DNA from: Mucor racemosus | Taxonomy: Eukaryota > Mucoromycota > Mucoromycetes > Mucorales > Mucoraceae | Reading direction: 5' to 3' | Length of the DNA stretch: 64,000 nucleotides | Assembly: GCA_027405735.1 (NCBI GenBank) | Contig: JAPEHQ010000008.1 | Location: 1,612,001 to 1,676,000, forward strand | Shown: one piece after another, positions 1 through 11,898 of the stretch | Numbering within the stretch: the first letter of the stretch is position 1 | Layout of the letters: every line of letters starts with the position of its first letter | Program-made: the position numbers and the translations under genes | Notes under the pieces: generated by a model | Database searches by the model: none | Seen by the model: the letters and a program-made list of their open reading frames with translations, nothing else | Told to the model about the DNA's origin: nothing

Positions 1-1981
1 AAATTTATGCACAGTATTTAAAATTAAAGCAATATGATCCATACATATATATATTATGTAATTCTTTTTTAAAGCGAAGAAATACAGGGATCTTTATTTA
101 CTTTATATAATATTCAATAGACTTAATACAGAGGCTGTTTCTTTTTTTTTTTTTTTTTTATTCATTCAGCCTAAATCAAGATTCTTGTCGAAATTTAAAA
201 CTTTTGCCTATATCAATATCCTGATCATACTAAACACTTTCTAAGGTATACTTTAGACACTAGTAAACAGACGTAAATTGGTCGCATTATGCTGCCTATC
301 CCTAAATTTATTTTATACCTCACAAAAGACTCAAAAACGCGTAAAATTCACTGCTTTTTCCTTGAAAATTGGGTCTCGTTTTTCATCCTTGCTCTACGTT
401 TTGTTTTCACTAAATAACACCACAACAAAATTATATGCCAATGTACCTGAGGTGCTCAGCTTTAATCTAAAAACAAGTATCCGAAAATATCCTATTTTTT
501 GCAGTTGGTATTAATTTTTCAGTGCTAATGTTTCAGATTTTTTACGCGTATTTCACTGCTAATGGATTGAAAACTTTGAGGCTTCATATCTCTAGAAAAC
601 AATAAGCTAAACTAACACTTTTTAATAATAAAATTTACTTGTTTTGAGGCGCTCTATAACATATTTTAATATAAAAAAGTTTTGAGCACTTTTATTTTTT
701 TTTCATTTTTTTGGGCATTTCTATAGTAGGTTTCAAAAATATTGGTTAAATTGAGTAACATTTTTTTTGCATTCATGTCATTAAACTCGTTAATCTCTCT
801 TGGAACCAATTTAGGGTTTTTTAAAATATTGATTTTTCGTGGAGATATCCTCAAAAATGTATACAAACAGGTACCTCCATTTCTAGCTTTCATTTTTCCC
901 TTATATACCCTCATCCAAAATTCTGAATCTGAAAACTTTTTGAACAAAAATCTAGTTTTCTCTACAAAAAATGGAGCTAGAAGATTCGGCAATAGCTCGA
1001 TCGATAGATAATTTTTTGGCGCATTATTTCAATTACTTATATGTTAAATATGTTTATCAAAATTAATGTGTATTTTCAAAAAACCTCCAAAATTTCAATT
1101 GCATTTTACGCAAAATTTAATGTGAAATATTTGTCCGAATTTTATTTCGATGAATGCAGAATTTAAAACTGTACAAAAACTATTTAATACGCTAGATCAA
1201 CTTACTTTGCAGTTCATGAGTGAATAAACAAATTTGTTTTTTATATCATTTTTCAGTCGTTTTCATAAATCGATTTTAGAACTCAGTTAGTGTAGGCTGT
1301 AAGCTGTAATATAAACTATTATCTTGATTATCTCGGTGAAAAATCAATATTTTTTGCTGAAACAAAAAATGTAGAGTAGCCATCAATTAGATCTATCTTG
1401 TGAATACAGAAATTAAGCCCTGGATAATGAGTTTTAAGATTTACAAAATAATAAACTAATATTTACAATTGCAGAAAACAAAGAAAAAAAACCCCATCCT
1501 TGTGAATATTGATCCAATTAATCTCCAATTATACAGGATGGTAGATTTAAATATATCCTGCATAAACTGATTTATCGAAAGGTAAATCGTATAAAATTAA
1601 TCAAATGAAAAAGTACCGTTTTATTATGAGCTTCTAGAGGGGGTTTATATACTAATTGAATGAGTGTATTAAATGTGAGTGATAATATAATTAGAATGAG
1701 CATTTGGATATTGTGTGGATATACTGTATTGGAATCATGCTTCTATGATTCAATAGTAGCATGATGATAGACGCATGGAATATGACCTTGCTTGACTTGC
1801 ATGTTGAACATCATGGTTTGACAGATGCTCTAAATTGGTAATTCGGTAATTCCTAATTCTGATAGATCATAAACGTTTATACTTCTACTTTCACAAATCA
1901 CTGTGAATTGAGAAAACCATCAGTAAAACATGATATTTCTGTCCAATAAAACTACCTGTTCTGTCTTATATGTTTATCTTT
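1..1981 (+). repeat. Element A, copy A1 (unclassified AT-rich dispersed repeat)
   Basis: Copy of an AT-rich family repeated in this window at 22.6-24.0 kb (inverted), 31.0-31.9 kb, 32.8-34.2 kb (inverted) and 61.9-63.2 kb. Shared landmarks are a 78-codon stretch ending in YPIFCSWY (278-514), a second open stretch (742-1011) and a reading frame on the opposite strand (666-992) with motif VYKGKM. All are short and match no family I recognise. The outer 240 bases match only copy A2. The copy is interrupted by a solo LTR at 1568-1869 and ends where another LTR starts at 1982. No terminal inverted repeats or target duplication could be identified, and the left end may lie outside the window. Confidence 0.8.
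1568..1869 (+). mobile_element. Solo LTR, family LTR-5, inserted in element A1
   Basis: A 302-bp segment starts TGATTTATCG and ends GATAGATCA. It is flanked by a perfect 5-bp duplication TAAAC (1563-1567 and 1870-1874). The inverted copy A4 near 32.87 kb runs through the equivalent position without the insert, so the boundaries are directly supported. TG..CA ends plus a 5-bp duplication are the hallmark of LTR retrotransposon integration. No internal coding region is present. Confidence 0.8.
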
Positions 1982-2520
1982 TGTTGTATTCCACCTACTG
2001 TATTATACGTTATCACCTTCTACAGTATCAATACATCTTACAACTTACAATCTATTGACTACAACATGCATTGAAGTGCAAGTCTTGATATCGGATATAA
2101 GAAACTCCTAGCGTACCAAGTTTAATCCAGTAATTACCAAGAACGCTTTGACCTCAATTATGACACCACATTATTTCATCCCAGCCGTTAACCAATCAAG
2201 TAGCTATCAAATCAACATACAAGCATATTTAGCGCAGCATTGAAACAAGACAACTCACAAGCTCTGCAAGAACGGTTAAATTATAATTGATCCATTTCAA
2301 TCCATAGATTACTATCAAACAGATCCAATGGTTCAATAGTGCCTTAAATTACATCTCAGGATCTCAATGTAAAATCAATATTAAAAGCCATACTTTTACA
2401 TCTAAATATATAAACGATATCTTGTTTTTATTATACGGTTGAAGAACTGATTAATCACTCATTCTTTTATAATTGTATTCTTTTTTAAGTAATATTTATC
2501 AATCCTGAAAATATACGATA
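1982..2520 (+). mobile_element. Solo LTR, family LTR-1, left half of a palindrome
   Basis: About 539 bp, starting TGTTGTATTCC and ending near ATACGATA, homologous over its length to the 529-bp LTR-1 copies at 9005, 20489 and 35181. The family carries a TATA-like box (ATATAAAAGG in other copies), then AATAAAC and a T-rich stretch, as expected for U3-R-U5. No target duplication can be read because the 3' flank is an inverted partial copy of the same LTR. Confidence 0.8.
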
Positions 2521-2530
2521 GATGTAATCT

Positions 2531-2945
2531 ATTTAGATATAAAAGTATGGCCTTTTCTTGTGTATTGATTTGACATTGAGATCCTGAGATGTAATTTAAG
2601 GCATTATTATTGATCCATTAGATCTGTTTGATAGCAATCTATGGATTGAAATGGATCAATCATAATTTAACCGTTCTTGCAGAGCTTGTGAGTTGCCTTG
2701 TTTTAATGCTGCGCTAAATATGCTTGTATGTTGATTTGATAGCTACTTGATTGGTTAACGGCTGGGATGAAATAATGTGGTGTCATAATTGAGGTCAAAG
2801 CGTTCTTGGTAATTACTGGATTAAACTTGGTACGCTAGGAGTTTCTTATATCCGATATCAAGACTTGCACTTCAATGCATGTTGTAGTCAATAGATTGTA
2901 AGTTGTAAGATGTATTGATACTGTAGAAGGTGATAATATATGATA
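2531..2945 (-). mobile_element. Partial inverted LTR-1 copy, right half of a palindrome
   Basis: Reverse complement of LTR-1 lacking the terminal 12-15 bp of its 5' end and all of its 3' (U5-like) part. It shares at least five private variants with the adjacent forward copy that are absent from other LTR-1 copies, for example CGCTTTGACC where others have CGCTTGGACC. It was therefore copied from its neighbour rather than inserted independently. Confidence 0.8.
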
Positions 2946-3426
2946 CTTGGTATATGATTCATCTTTTTGCCAATGGTCTCTCTTCCAAAAAAAGCCGAAC
3001 AATCTCCGGAAGCGGCCATCTAATGATATTTCCAGACTTTAAATTTATAGAAAAAATTACCGGACAGCCCGGATGCGGTTGCTTAAATATTCCAAGCAGC
3101 TATAAGATGCAGGTATCGAAATTTCATACAAAAATTAGGGTTCGACTGTATTGCTATTAATTATTCAAAACCTTATTTTAGGTAAAGTGTTATATCAAAA
3201 TTTACTAATATAAAAATATTCTGCTAAAAGATACATTTTATTAGTTCATTGATGCTTCATATTTATATGTTTTCTAGATGGTTATATGATTATTAATACT
3301 ATTAATGAATTGCCTGGTACTGAGGTACTTGATATGATTTGGGAACAAATCAAATAAAATAAAATTTGTGGAATTGAGAATCTGTGATTGTATCATTTGG
3401 GTAAGATGTAAGATTGCTTATGTTTC
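2946..3426. other. Unassigned stretch with two coding-like islands
   Basis: No recognisable gene. Bases about 2960-3130 are richer in GC than their surroundings and open on the plus strand (76 codons from 2930, without family resemblance). After a T-rich run and TAG, bases 3281-3357 read as a short exon-like peptide ending LDMIWEQIK. The phases of the two islands do not join across a simple intron. They may be relics of a decayed gene. Confidence 0.25.
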
Positions 3427-3951
3427 TGATTTATCAAAATATGTTTAAGTTAAATAAAGTTAGAAATTTAATCAAGTAAAGAGATATCGTTTATTGGAAT
3501 GAAATTAATAGGGTTTATTATATACTATTTGATTTGGGGAATTAATGATGTGGTAAGGTAGTTTAGATGTTATTTGATAGTAATGTGTTATGTTGGAATA
3601 TCATATTGGAATATCGCACTGGCGTATTATGCTTTTGTACCATGCTTCTATACCATGCTTCTATACCATGCTTCTATACCATGCTTTTAGGAGCATTGTA
3701 TAGTTAATGTTCAATTAAGTAACTTCCGGTTCCGGATCTGTTATTGTTTTCTTTTTTGTATTTGATATGATACGGTTTAAGAATGATACACCAGTTTCAT
3801 TGTTGCCAAGTGTTCCTGAATGTTCCTGATAGTCGCTGTTAATGCTATTGGTTATGTATGACATTTAATATGAGTTACTAAATGTCATGCCATGTTGGAT
3901 TTCGATAGTTGTCCATGGATTTCTACATCTGGGTAAACTTCTGATATATCA
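3427..3951 (+). mobile_element. LTR-5-like element, diverged, no target duplication
   Basis: Starts TGATTTATC and ends TGATATATCA, as in the LTR-5 copy at 1568-1869, and shares an internal GGGTTTATTATATAC block with it. At 525 bp it is longer, so the copy at 1568 is probably internally deleted. The flanks (GTTTC and TAAAG) do not form a duplication. Assignment rests on the ends and patchy similarity. Confidence 0.5.
3638..3689 (+). repeat. 13-bp tandem repeat, four units
   Basis: Four head-to-tail units of TACCATGCTTCTA (the last has one change) inside the LTR-5-like element. A single related CATGCTTCTA occurs near 1737 in the other LTR-5 copy, so the array expanded in this copy. Confidence 0.9.
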
Positions 3952-4080
3952 TAAAGCATAAATACAATCTACAACGTTATTAGACTAATAATGGGTTTAA
4001 CTTGAAAAGTACAATATGATACAACCGGGTTCAAAAAAAGTCCATAAAATCACAAATTTAAAGGATTTATATATAAAACG

Positions 4081-6897
4081 ACTACGACCGGCCTGTGCTG
4101 CATAAAATAATTTTGTTGTGTCCAGGTGGGCTGCAAACTATAGCATGATGAGTCGTTGCGCCCACTAATTAATGGCTAAAAAGATAACAAGATGCACATG
4201 GGCACAACAAAAGTAACTGCACACGAGCGAGCATAGCGGAAAGCCTGTATGTGTAGAATTATAGAATCTGTCCGTGTGTATGGCATTAATCCTACGTGTG
4301 CATAATAGTAGAATTGCCCATAATAAGCATATCATTATTCCTATTTGTGCATAACAATAAAATCTGATCATGCGCATAATGAGCTGATTGTATGGGCACA
4401 AATTGGTCTGTACATGAGCATCGTGCCGTTCTCAAAATTCCGTTGCATTTTTTTACTGGAATGTGTTTTTAATTACATTTGTTTTTATTAATATAGATTA
4501 TAGACAATACAATTCAATACGTTGTTGAGGTAGAGGTGTAGAGCAATACATGCATGAGCCAATATATTTACGATTATTATTGCTACAAAAATAGTAATTA
4601 AACAAAAAAAGCGTTGCGACTACAATTATAACTCTTTGGTATTTATTTAAGATATAAAGTAAAACCAAAGGTTTATGGATTACCATAGCCTTTGTGATAT
4701 ATATACTATTTTTTAAATTATATTAATAATACAGTAATAAGATCTTGAAGCAAGATCTTCATGGTTTAGGTCCTAGTTTGGAAGTACCAGTGGTACAATT
4801 TGACATTTTAAAGTTTTGTGTGATTTAAAGTTATTAGATCTTAGATGTTGACTAAGATCAATTTGATTACTAAACAAACTTGGTATATGTAGTTTACTAC
4901 AATTATTATTTGTAGATATGTTTATAGCTATAATAATGTTTATAGCAACAATGGTTTTTGCTCGAACATAAACTTAAATAACACTTATTACTTAAATTTA
5001 TACGCAAGCCAAATCTAAGATTATATATGTTAATTTAATGCTCATAAAGTTTAAACAAATTAACCTTCTTTAAACTTACTATTTTAGCTTACGATTGTCA
5101 GCTGTAAAAAGATTTGTTTTCGAATACAGTATGAAATGTCAAAACCGTCTTAAGAAATAATCTTGCCAAAATATTACACTTTTTATTAACAATACATCCA
5201 GAGGCTGTATTTATATACTTTTTATTATAACTATTACACAGAATTACTATCTAAGAACATTAAACCAGCTTACTAAGACGCATGTGAATTAACGTGGACA
5301 CCTGTTGACTTACTATAATACCGAATATTGGCTGAGATCTTGAATGTGCGACCTAGAATATAATATTGAAATAACACAGTATATATACAATCAAAACTAT
5401 GGTGATTAGGCAAGACATTAGATTGTTCTTTTTTTTTGTTTCTATATCGTTTGAAATTTTATCACTTTCCTGGAACATTTCGTGAGTTTGTAGCCAGTTC
5501 CAGCTTTTCATTGGATAAATATAAATATCGTTGCCTTGGATTTGATCTGGTAATCAAGAAATACGTGCAACAATACAGTAGTATATAGTAATATCTGATC
5601 TTAGAATGCGTTTAAATGAAAATATTAGTCTTTAATATAGACTGCTACTTATAGTAAAAACATTAGATTCTTATGTTGTTAGAATGCGTATTCAGACAAA
5701 AGAAAAGAATTCCAGCTTGATAGTCTGATATGCCTTACCAAACGGTGAATATATCATTGGAATATGAAAACAAAAAGAGAGAAACAACGCACGTAGAAAA
5801 GGAGTTTTAAGGCTTTACATTATTTAGCGCAATTAAAACCCTGTTAACTTGCTCATTTCAGCCAATGTAAAAGCAGCATTACTGCGCATGAACCATAAAC
5901 TAAACAACATAGGTAACATCTGTTATCATAGAAACATACATTATTCTACCAGAAAAATCGCCTGTCATATCATACATTCACTAAAAAATTGCAAAAGCGA
6001 GCCCGTAGAGCGACGCCATAATTGAGTATAACAAAGTTGAATGGCTAAGTCTCTTATACTATGGTATATCTAAATTTTAAATAAAAAAGCGTTTCTTTTT
6101 TTAAAATTTTTCTTATTTTTAACCACGTACGGTCTGAAAATTCAGACTTTGTAGCGGACATTTTTGGTGACTCATTTTATCCTTACCAACGCTAATGATT
6201 TTGATCAAAAAACAGAAAGATCAAATTTTGATACCAAAATCAACGTTTAAATATACTACATTGTGAGAGAAAATTGTAGCCATGGCTAATACACATTTCA
6301 TAAAAGCTTAACATTAAATGTTAAGTAATGAAACTTGGCATTTTTGGCCCAAAAACGGTTTTTTGATTAAAGAATTTTCATGTAGTATTTTGCAATAAGA
6401 ATGTTTATTATTTTTTATTGAGCGAATAAAGCGCTAAATCCTGTATATGTGTATATTTTTTGTTTTTATAATTGGTAGTATAATTAACTCTAAATTTGCA
6501 AAAACAGAAAAAAAATTAAAAAATGTCAAAATTGATGATCTGGACAAAAATAATTTTCTAAATTAATATTCCGCTTATAAGCTTTGTAAATCTTAAAAAT
6601 AAGAGATTTTATGATACTTGAGAATTTCTTCAAAAATTTACGATGCTGTACCCACTTGATTCAAGCTTATTATTGTAAATCTTTATACATGTTAATATTA
6701 TGTGGTAGTTTATTTGATGATAATATAGTTTTAGTTTATATTCATTGCGCTAGAGGTGATTTACATTAATTTTTAGTCTTACCTCTCCGATATCATAAAC
6801 ATAAACAAACATGGCTATCACTGGACGTAGTATTGCCACCTTTTACCCTCTTTGTTCCAAACCGATTTGTTTAATACTTTACTAGAACCAACTTAAG
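4081..6897 (+). mobile_element. Element D, copy D1: CACTA-like non-autonomous DNA transposon, 3' truncated
   Basis: Begins ACTACGACCGGCCTGTGCTG, matching (with changes) the reverse complement of the element's right end seen at 11747 and 19844 (CACTACGGCCGAACTATGC). Near the end it repeats TGTGCATAA-like words, as CACTA elements do with their transposase-binding motifs. Homology to the other D copies is continuous until about 6897, then stops, so the right terminus is lost. No transposase-like reading frame is present. The superfamily assignment is inference from CACTA-type ends. Confidence 0.6.
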
Positions 6898-7123
6898 TAC
6901 TTACAAATGGTTCCTCGGTATTTGCATTCAAATCAGATAAATCAAATTTACTGGTTCCATCTACAGTAGTATCAAACGTATCATCAGCCCGCCTTATGAT
7001 GAATGCTAATCTAAAATCAGAAACATCCCATTGTTATTATTGTTATATGCTATGAAAAACCTCATTTTTAATAATACAGCAATTAAATAAAAACAAGAAG
7101 GCACTAATAGTACATGGTGAGTC
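6898..7123. other. Short unassigned spacer between D copies
   Basis: AT-rich sequence between the truncated end of D1 and the left terminus of D2. It contains no open frame of note and no repeat seen elsewhere in the window. Confidence 0.4.
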
Positions 7124-7428
7124 AATACGGCCGACCTGTGCTGCGCAAGATGATTTCGTTGTGCCCAAATGGGCTGCACACTATAGCCTGATGAGTTGTT
7201 GCGCCCACTGATTAATGGCTAAAAAGATAACAAGATGCACATGGGCACAACAAAAGAAACTGCACATAAGCGAGCATAGCGGAAAGCCTATATCCGTAGA
7301 ATTATAATAGATTCTGTCCGTGGTGTGCATGACATTAATCCCATGTGTGCATAATAATAGAGTTTTCCATAAGCGTATAATTATTTCTATTTGTGCATAA
7401 CGATAAAATCTGACCATGAGCATAATGA
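7124..7428 (+). mobile_element. Element D, copy D2: left end only
   Basis: Left terminus AATACGGCCGACCTGTGCTG and about 300 bp homologous to 4081-4385. It breaks off after CATAATGA, and the next base belongs to an LTR-2 fragment. In D1 the sequence after CATAATGA is GCTGATTGTATGGG, which is exactly where copy D4 resumes at about 16762. Confidence 0.7.
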
Positions 7429-7658
7429 TTCTTTTATATTCACATTCTTCAATTATATGACTACTCTAAAATGAGCCGCCTATTGAAATACATATTTATC
7501 TCCAATCAAGTCTAGGTGGCACACACCAGTTCGACATTTCTCAATACGTACAGTATAAACTGAGCTTTATAACATAATACATAGCAATGTAGAACTTATC
7601 ATATCAATGTTTGTCGTAATCTTAAACAAGGAATGTACACAGACTTGTGAATGCAACA
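7428..7658 (-). mobile_element. LTR-2 fragment: 5' half of the LTR, reverse orientation
   Basis: Reverse complement of roughly the first 230 bases of the intact LTR-2 at 32248-32595, ending ATGCAACA, which is the reversed TGTTGCAT start. The other half of such an LTR, in the same orientation, lies at 16631-16759. The inner break is at the same LTR position in both pieces. Confidence 0.75.
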
Positions 7659-7673
7659 ATCTAGTTTTAAATT

Positions 7674-8208
7674 TGCCGTATATTTTTAGGTTTGATAAAT
7701 AACACTTAAAAAAGAATACAATTAAAAGAAAATGAGTAATAAATCAGTTCTTCAACTGTATAATAAAAACAAGATATCGTTTATTTAGATTTAAAAGTAT
7801 GGCCTTTTATATTGATTTGACATTGAGATCCTGAGATGTAATTTAAGACAATATTGAACCATTAGATTTGTTTGATAGTAATCGATGGATTGAAATGGAT
7901 CAATTATAATTTAACCGTGCTTGCAAAGCTTGTGAGTTTTCTTGTTTCAATACTGCGCTATATGTGTTTGGATGTTGATTTGACAGCTACTTGATTGATT
8001 AACCGCTGGGATAAAATAGTATGGTGTCATAATTGAGGTGCAAGCTTTTTTGGTAATTATCGAATTAAATTTGGTACGCTAGGAGTTTTTTATATCCGAT
8101 GGTATCAAGACTTGCACTTCAATGCATGTCGTAGTCAATAGATTGTAAGATGTATTAATACTGTAGAAGGCGATAACGTGTGATACTATCTAGGTGGCAT
8201 ACAAAACA
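7674..8208 (-). mobile_element. Solo LTR, family LTR-1, diverged
   Basis: Reverse-oriented LTR-1 from TGCCGTATATTTTTAGG to GGCATACAAAACA. It is more diverged than the copies at 9005 or 20489, and no clear 5-bp duplication is visible (right boundary uncertain by a few bases). It separates the LTR-2 fragment from the interior of element D copy D3. Confidence 0.75.
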
Positions 8209-9004
8209 CATGGACACAACAAAAGAAACTGCACACGAGCACAACGAAAAGCCTTTATATGCAGGATTAAAGATTCTGTCCGTGTGGATGATGACATTAA
8301 TCCCATGATAGTAGAATTGCCCATAAGAAGCATATCGTTGTCCCTATTTGTGCATCATAATAAAATCTGACCATATGCATAATGTGCTGATCGTATGGGC
8401 ACAAATCGGTTTATACATGAGCATTGTGCCGTTCTCAAAATTTCATTGCACTTTTTACAAAAATGTGGTTTTAAATTACATTTGCTTTCATTAATATATA
8501 TTACAGTTAATACAATTCAATAAATTGTTGTTGTAGAGCAATAAATGCAACCGCCAATATATTCACAATTATTATTATCATTTGTAAATGTGTTTATAGC
8601 TATAATGTTTGTAGCAACAATGGTTTTGTTTTGCTCGAGCATAAAATTAAATAACACTTTATGCTTGAATTTATATGCAAACCAAACCTAAGGTTATAAA
8701 TGTTACATTATCACACATAAAATTTAATCAAATTAACGATTTTTAAACTTATTATCTTAGCTTACGATTGTCAGCTGTAAGAAGATTTGTTTCCAAGCAT
8801 AGCTACGATCAAAACTATGGCTATTATTATCCAAGACATCAGATTATTCTTTTTTTGTGTTTCTATATCGTTTGAAATTGTATCACTTTTCTGGAACATT
8901 TTATGGGTCTGTAGCCAGTTCTAGCTTGGCATTGAGCAGATATAAATATGATTGCCTTCGATTTGATCTTGTAATCACGAAATACGTCCAATAATACAGT
9001 AGTA

Positions 9005-9533
9005 TGTTGTATTCCACCTACTAGTATCATACATTATCACCTTCTACAGTATCAATACATCTTACAATCTATTGACTACGACATGTATTGAAGTGCAAGT
9101 CTTGATATCGGATATAAGAAACTCCTAGCGTACCAAGTTTAATCCAGTAATTACCAAGAACGCTTGGACCTCAATTATGACACCACATTATTTCATCCCA
9201 GCAGTTAACCAATCAAGTAGTTATCAAATCAACATCCAAGCATATTTAGCGCAGCATTGAAACAACACAACTCACAAGCTCTGCAAGAACGGTTAAATTA
9301 TGATTGATCCATTTCAATCCATAGATTACTATCAAACAGATCCAATAGTTCAATAGTGCCTTAAATTACATCTCAGGATCTCAATGTCAAATCAATATAA
9401 AAGGCCATACTTTTACATCTAAATAAACGAGATCTTGTTTTTATTATACAGTTGAAGAACTGATTAATTACTCATTCTTTTATAATTGTATTCTTTTTTA
9501 AGTAATATTTATCAATCCTGAAAATATACGACA
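9005..9533 (+). mobile_element. Solo LTR, family LTR-1, with TAGTA duplication
   Basis: A 529-bp LTR from TGTTGTATTCC to ATACGACA, flanked by perfect TAGTA repeats (9000-9004, 9534-9538). The uninterrupted target is seen in element D copy D4 at about 17400 (CAGTAGTAAATAAT). This gives the reference length and ends for the family. There is no internal retrotransposon sequence, so it is a recombined solo LTR. Confidence 0.92.
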
Positions 9534-11662
9534 TAGTAAATAATAATATTTGATCTTAAAATGCGATTAAATGAAACTTTAAGTCTCTAATATAGACTGC
9601 TACCTATATTAAAAGCATTAGTCTCTTATATTAGCGTGCTTATGTAGATAAAGAAAAGGATACCAGCTTGATAATAGTCTGATATACCTTATCAAACAGT
9701 GAATATATTCTTAGAATAATATAAAAAGAAAAAGAGAGAAACAACGCACGAACAAAAGAATTTTTAAGGCTTTACATTATTTAGTGCAATTAAAACCCTG
9801 CTAAATTGCACATTTCAGCCAATGTCAAAAGCAGTATTACTGCGCATGAACCATAAACTAAACAACATAGGTAACATCTGTTATCATAGAAACATACATT
9901 ATTCTACCAGAAAAATCGCCTGTCATATCATACATTCACTAAAAAATTGCAAAAGCGAGCCCGTAGAGCGACGCCATAATTGAGTATAACAAAGTTGAAT
10001 GGCTAAGTCTCTTATACTATGGTATATCTAAATTTTAAATAAAAAAGCGTTTCTTTTTTTAAAATTTTTCTTATTTTTAACCACGTACGGTCTGAAAATT
10101 CAGACTTTGTAGCGGACATTTTTGGTGACTCATTTTATCCTTACCAACGCTAATGATTTTGATCAAAAAACAGAAAGATCAAATTTTGATACCAAAATCG
10201 ACGTTTAAATGTATTACATTGTGAGAGAAAATTGTAGCCATGATTAATACACATATTATCAAAGCTTAGCATTAAATGTTAAGTAATGAGAATTTGTAAT
10301 TTTGGCCCAAAAACGGATTTTTGATTAAAGAATTTTCATGTAATATTTTGCAATGAAAATGTTAGTTATTTTTTATTGAGCAAATAGAGCGCTAAATTCT
10401 GTCTATGTGCATATTTTTTGCTTTTATAATTGATAGTATAATTCACTCTGAATTTGCAAAAATAAAAAAAAAATTAAAAAATGTCAAAATTGATGATCTG
10501 GACAAAAATAATTTTCGAAATAAATATTCCGCTTATAGGCCTTGTGAGTCTTAAAAACAAGAGATTTTACGGTATTTGGGAACTTTTTCAAGAATTTACG
10601 ATGCTGTACCTATTTGATCCAAGCTTATTACTCTAAATCTTTATACAATGTTAATATTGTGTGGTAATTTATTTAATGATCATATAGTCTTTATAATTGT
10701 TGCGTTAGAGGTAATTTATATTAATTTTTAGTCTTACCCCTCCAACATCATAAACATAAACATGGCCATCACTGGGACGTATTGCCACCTTTTTACACTC
10801 TTTGTCCCAACCCAATTTATTCAATACTTTACCAGAACAAACTTACTTTTGACCTATAACAATTGATTTATTAGTAAAAAAATCATTTATTAATTAATAA
10901 CAAGCTAATAAGTAATAATTATGGTTTACCTTTGATAGTCGGCAGTGATATACAAGACAACATCTTGTTTTCCTCTTCTGAGCTGTTGGCCACTAAATAG
11001 AAATAAATGCTTTTTAGAAACTAAATAGGCTAACATGAGTTTATTCATTCATTCAAATTAAGTCAATACTATACATACTTTTATAATCACCAGTTTTTCT
11101 GCAGGTAGATATCGACTTTAGACCAAAAAAGCATTGATTATAACGTAGATAATGGAACAAAATGATTAAGTTTTGGACGCTTTTTTTGTTCAAGATATTA
11201 TAACGTGCCCTAAAATTAACAATTAACAGTTAATAATTTATTTCCAAATAAACAACAGGAGAAACATGTACTTGTACCTGCTACTTGATTTCAGTTTATA
11301 AAAAAATATTAGTCTTTTTGTTGTAGTTTTAAACATAAACAAAAGAGCTGCGGAAAGAGTAGGGAAGAAAAAAGATTTTGTGTGTTAAAAACAGGAATTT
11401 ACAAAGACATAAATACTTTTAGTGTTACCAAATAAGCCGTTGTCGTTGTTCCCATTTTGTCTCCGGAAGAAGAACATGGGCAGAACTCTTTCAAACCCCA
11501 AATTTCAAATTAATATATCTCGTCAATAAGACAATTCTATTAAATCAGAGTAACTCACATCTGCTTTGAACCATTCCAATTATCTCCTTTATTAATTATA
11601 TTATAGTTGATATACTTTAATAAATTGACTAAGAAACCTTGATCTCATTGCTCTGCTCATCT

Positions 11663-11721
11663 GGGCATAATGATCTGCACAAAAGGTTTTATTCAGCCCA
11701 TTTGTGCAGATTATTATGCCC
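11663..11721. repeat. Subterminal hairpin of element D
   Basis: Inverted repeat with 21-bp arms (one mismatch) and a 17-base loop, just inside the right end of D3. D4 has a degenerate version at about 19761-19818. Its arms contain ATCTGCAC and the reversed TGTGCAGAT words. Such structures are common near the ends of non-autonomous DNA transposons. Confidence 0.8.
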
Positions 11722-11898
11722 ATGGGAAGCATAGTTCGGCCGTAGTGAGACATAAATAGCAAACAACCAACTTGTTGTTCAAACCTATTATCGAATGCAC
11801 GATGGCCCATGAAAGCTGATAATGTATCTGAAATACTTTTAATGCATATTCATATCCATGTTTACGTAGAGCCGCAGCTTACTTGGATCAGTATTTAT

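Larger units (their letters stand above)
8209..11747 (+). mobile_element. Element D, copy D3: lacks left end, right terminus intact
   Basis: Homologous to D1 from its subterminal region onward and continues past the point where D1 is truncated, to a right end reading CGGCCGTAGTG. A 21-bp-arm hairpin (11663-11683 with 11701-11721, one mismatch) lies just inside this end. It carries a solo LTR-1 at 9005-9533. Bases 9836-10199 are identical to 5878-6241 in D1. No transposase frame is present; the longest open stretch, 11601-11810 minus, lies in the hairpin end. Confidence 0.65.

Noticed and set aside
2000..2945. CRISPR-like or regulatory dyad
   Set aside because: The inverted repeat is fully explained by two LTR-1 arms; this is a eukaryotic genome.
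4165..7423. Two similar minus frames (4165-4401 and 7181-7423) suggesting a conserved small protein
   Set aside because: Both lie in the same subterminal part of element D; similarity is due to the repeat, and codon use follows base composition.
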